Part shown: piece by piece, positions 63,463-64,000 of the stretch
Layout: every line of letters begins with the position of its first letter
Numbering within the stretch: the first letter of the stretch is position 1
Assembly (NCBI GenBank): GCA_002245135.1
Contig: NGBS01001176.1
Coordinates: 59,160 to 123,159 of the forward strand
Direction: 5' to 3'
DNA: 64,000 nt
From: Proteromonas lacertae
Taxonomy: Eukaryota > Sar > Bigyra > Opalinata > Proteromonadidae
Made by a program: the position numbers and the translations under genes
Notes under the pieces: generated by a model
What the model was told of the DNA's origin: nothing
What the model saw: the letters and a program-made list of their open reading frames with translations, nothing else
Database searches by the model: none

Positions 63463-64000
63463 ATGAGTAACGAAACACCCTATGAAGCTACAGATGTAGA
63501 ATTCAGTGATTACTACAAAAATCCAAAGTTATGTAACAAGTGGATTATTAAAGGAACTGTTGAGAGTATTACAGTTAAGCCTACTAAAACTAGTCAATAT
63601 GTATTGATTACTTTTGTTCATGATTTGGATCATAAAGTTGTAATTAATAATGGAAGAGATTTTGAAACATATTCAGCTGATGAAGTGAAATATGTATTGA
63701 AACAAATTTATGATAGAAACGAGAATGACTTTATAGAAAAAATCATTCGTGGATATTTGATTAGTGTAGGATGTAGAGAACCTCAACATGGTATTAAATA
63801 CTTCCACAATTTCAATTCTATTATGATATGGGATAATAGTAACTATAGAGTTCCATCTGATGTTGATGTTGGTAGTAAAATTGCTGTAAGTGTTGTTGAT
63901 AATCAAATCTCTATTAAGAGTAATGGTACTCAAAACTTTGTTAATCATAGAGTTTGTAGTGATATTGTTGGTTATGATGAAAATCCTGATTTAGCTACAA
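63463..64000 (+). CDS. Unknown Polinton C2 protein, 3' end beyond window
   Basis: An open frame of at least 179 codons from the ATG at 63463, leaving the window unstopped. It is acidic at the start (ETPYEATDVEFSDYY), then a beta-rich part (WIIKGTVESITVKP, then YVLITFVHDLDHKVVI) and a second beta-rich part ending in DDE-poor, Asn-rich sequence. The first part resembles an OB-fold strand pattern, so a single-strand DNA-binding protein next to the polymerase gene is a possibility only. No family is recognised. Confidence 0.5.
   Translation, partial: MSNETPYEATDVEFSDYYKNPKLCNKWIIKGTVESITVKPTKTSQYVLITFVHDLDHKVVINNGRDFETYSADEVKYVLKQIYDRNENDFIEKIIRGYLISVGCREPQHGIKYFHNFNSIMIWDNSNYRVPSDVDVGSKIAVSVVDNQISIKSNGTQNFVNHRVCSDIVGYDENPDLAT

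Larger units (their letters stand above)
48889..64000. mobile_element. Polinton C2 (fossil, right end beyond window)
   Basis: At least 15 kb: major capsid, penton-like protein, an 892-residue unknown protein, adenain-type protease, small basic virion-type protein, two low-complexity or coiled-coil genes, a second DNA polymerase B and one gene cut by the window edge. No integrase or packaging ATPase is visible within the window. About six breaks in total; most frames are long, so decay looks recent. Confidence 0.7.

Noticed and set aside
63673-63948. Minus-strand 91-residue frame
   Set aside because: It is the reverse of a longer plus-strand frame starting at 63463 with a better start and composition.
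1-64000. Ciliate-type genetic code
   Set aside because: TAA, TAG and TGA all end clear genes here, so the code looks standard.

Overview
This is very AT-rich eukaryotic DNA from a protist-like genome. It has compact, almost intron-free genes, the standard genetic code (TAA, TAG and TGA all end frames), very short gaps between genes, and many transposons of eukaryotic type (Polintons, hAT, pogo/Tigger, PIF/Harbinger, Tc1/mariner). The mix of Polintons, intronless type II membrane glycosyltransferases, a bacterial-style NhaC antiporter and SGNH acyltransferases suggests an anaerobic or parasitic protist. I would guess a trichomonad-like parabasalid first and an Entamoeba-like amoeba second, but no rRNA or other marker in the window settles this.

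Positions 1-10.8 kb hold a dense glycan-assembly island: an edge-truncated glycosyltransferase, three GT31-like (beta-1,3-galactosyltransferase type) genes, one GT2, one unassigned GT-A enzyme, one GT15 (KTR/MNN-like mannosyltransferase), one GT10 fucosyltransferase, one LicD/fukutin-like gene, and an NhaC Na+/H+ antiporter. Most enzymes begin with a single hydrophobic anchor, as expected for Golgi-lumen transferases. The island continues in pieces further on: GT15 at 15.6-16.6 kb, a GT61 scrap at 16.9 kb, a broken GT77-like gene at 20.5-21.6 kb, a GT61 gene cut by a hAT element at 31.9 kb, two AT3-SGNH O-acyltransferases at 34.9-38.3 kb, and a longer GT61 gene at 38.7-39.8 kb. Together they look like a gene set for building and acetylating variable surface glycans, with many members decaying.

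Between these pieces lie mobile elements. Two small Polinton remnants (about 12.5-14.3 and 17.95-19.2 kb) hold only scraps of integrase and capsid genes. At 23.66-31.86 kb, palindromic inverted repeats enclose two unlike parts: an AT-rich Polinton capsid module (ATPase, major capsid, penton-like protein and accessory genes, 24.05-28.82 kb) and a clearly more GC-rich block with two helical proteins I do not recognise (29.58-31.57 kb). From about 39.85 kb to the right edge lie two Polinton-type elements side by side. The first has a protein-primed type DNA polymerase B, an integrase and a protease piece. The second has major capsid, penton-like, adenain-type protease, virion-type and long coiled-coil genes and a second, diverged polymerase B. 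All the Polinton material is treated here as fossil; most large frames are still open, so decay looks fairly recent.

The most unusual signals are the palindrome-ended chimeric element with its GC-rich genes, a hAT transposon sitting exactly between two different truncated host genes without a target-site duplication, a probable 26-nt intron inside that hAT transposase, a dispersed family of long inverted repeats that recurs beside truncated genes, and several glycosyltransferase genes whose membrane anchor is in frame but has no ATG.
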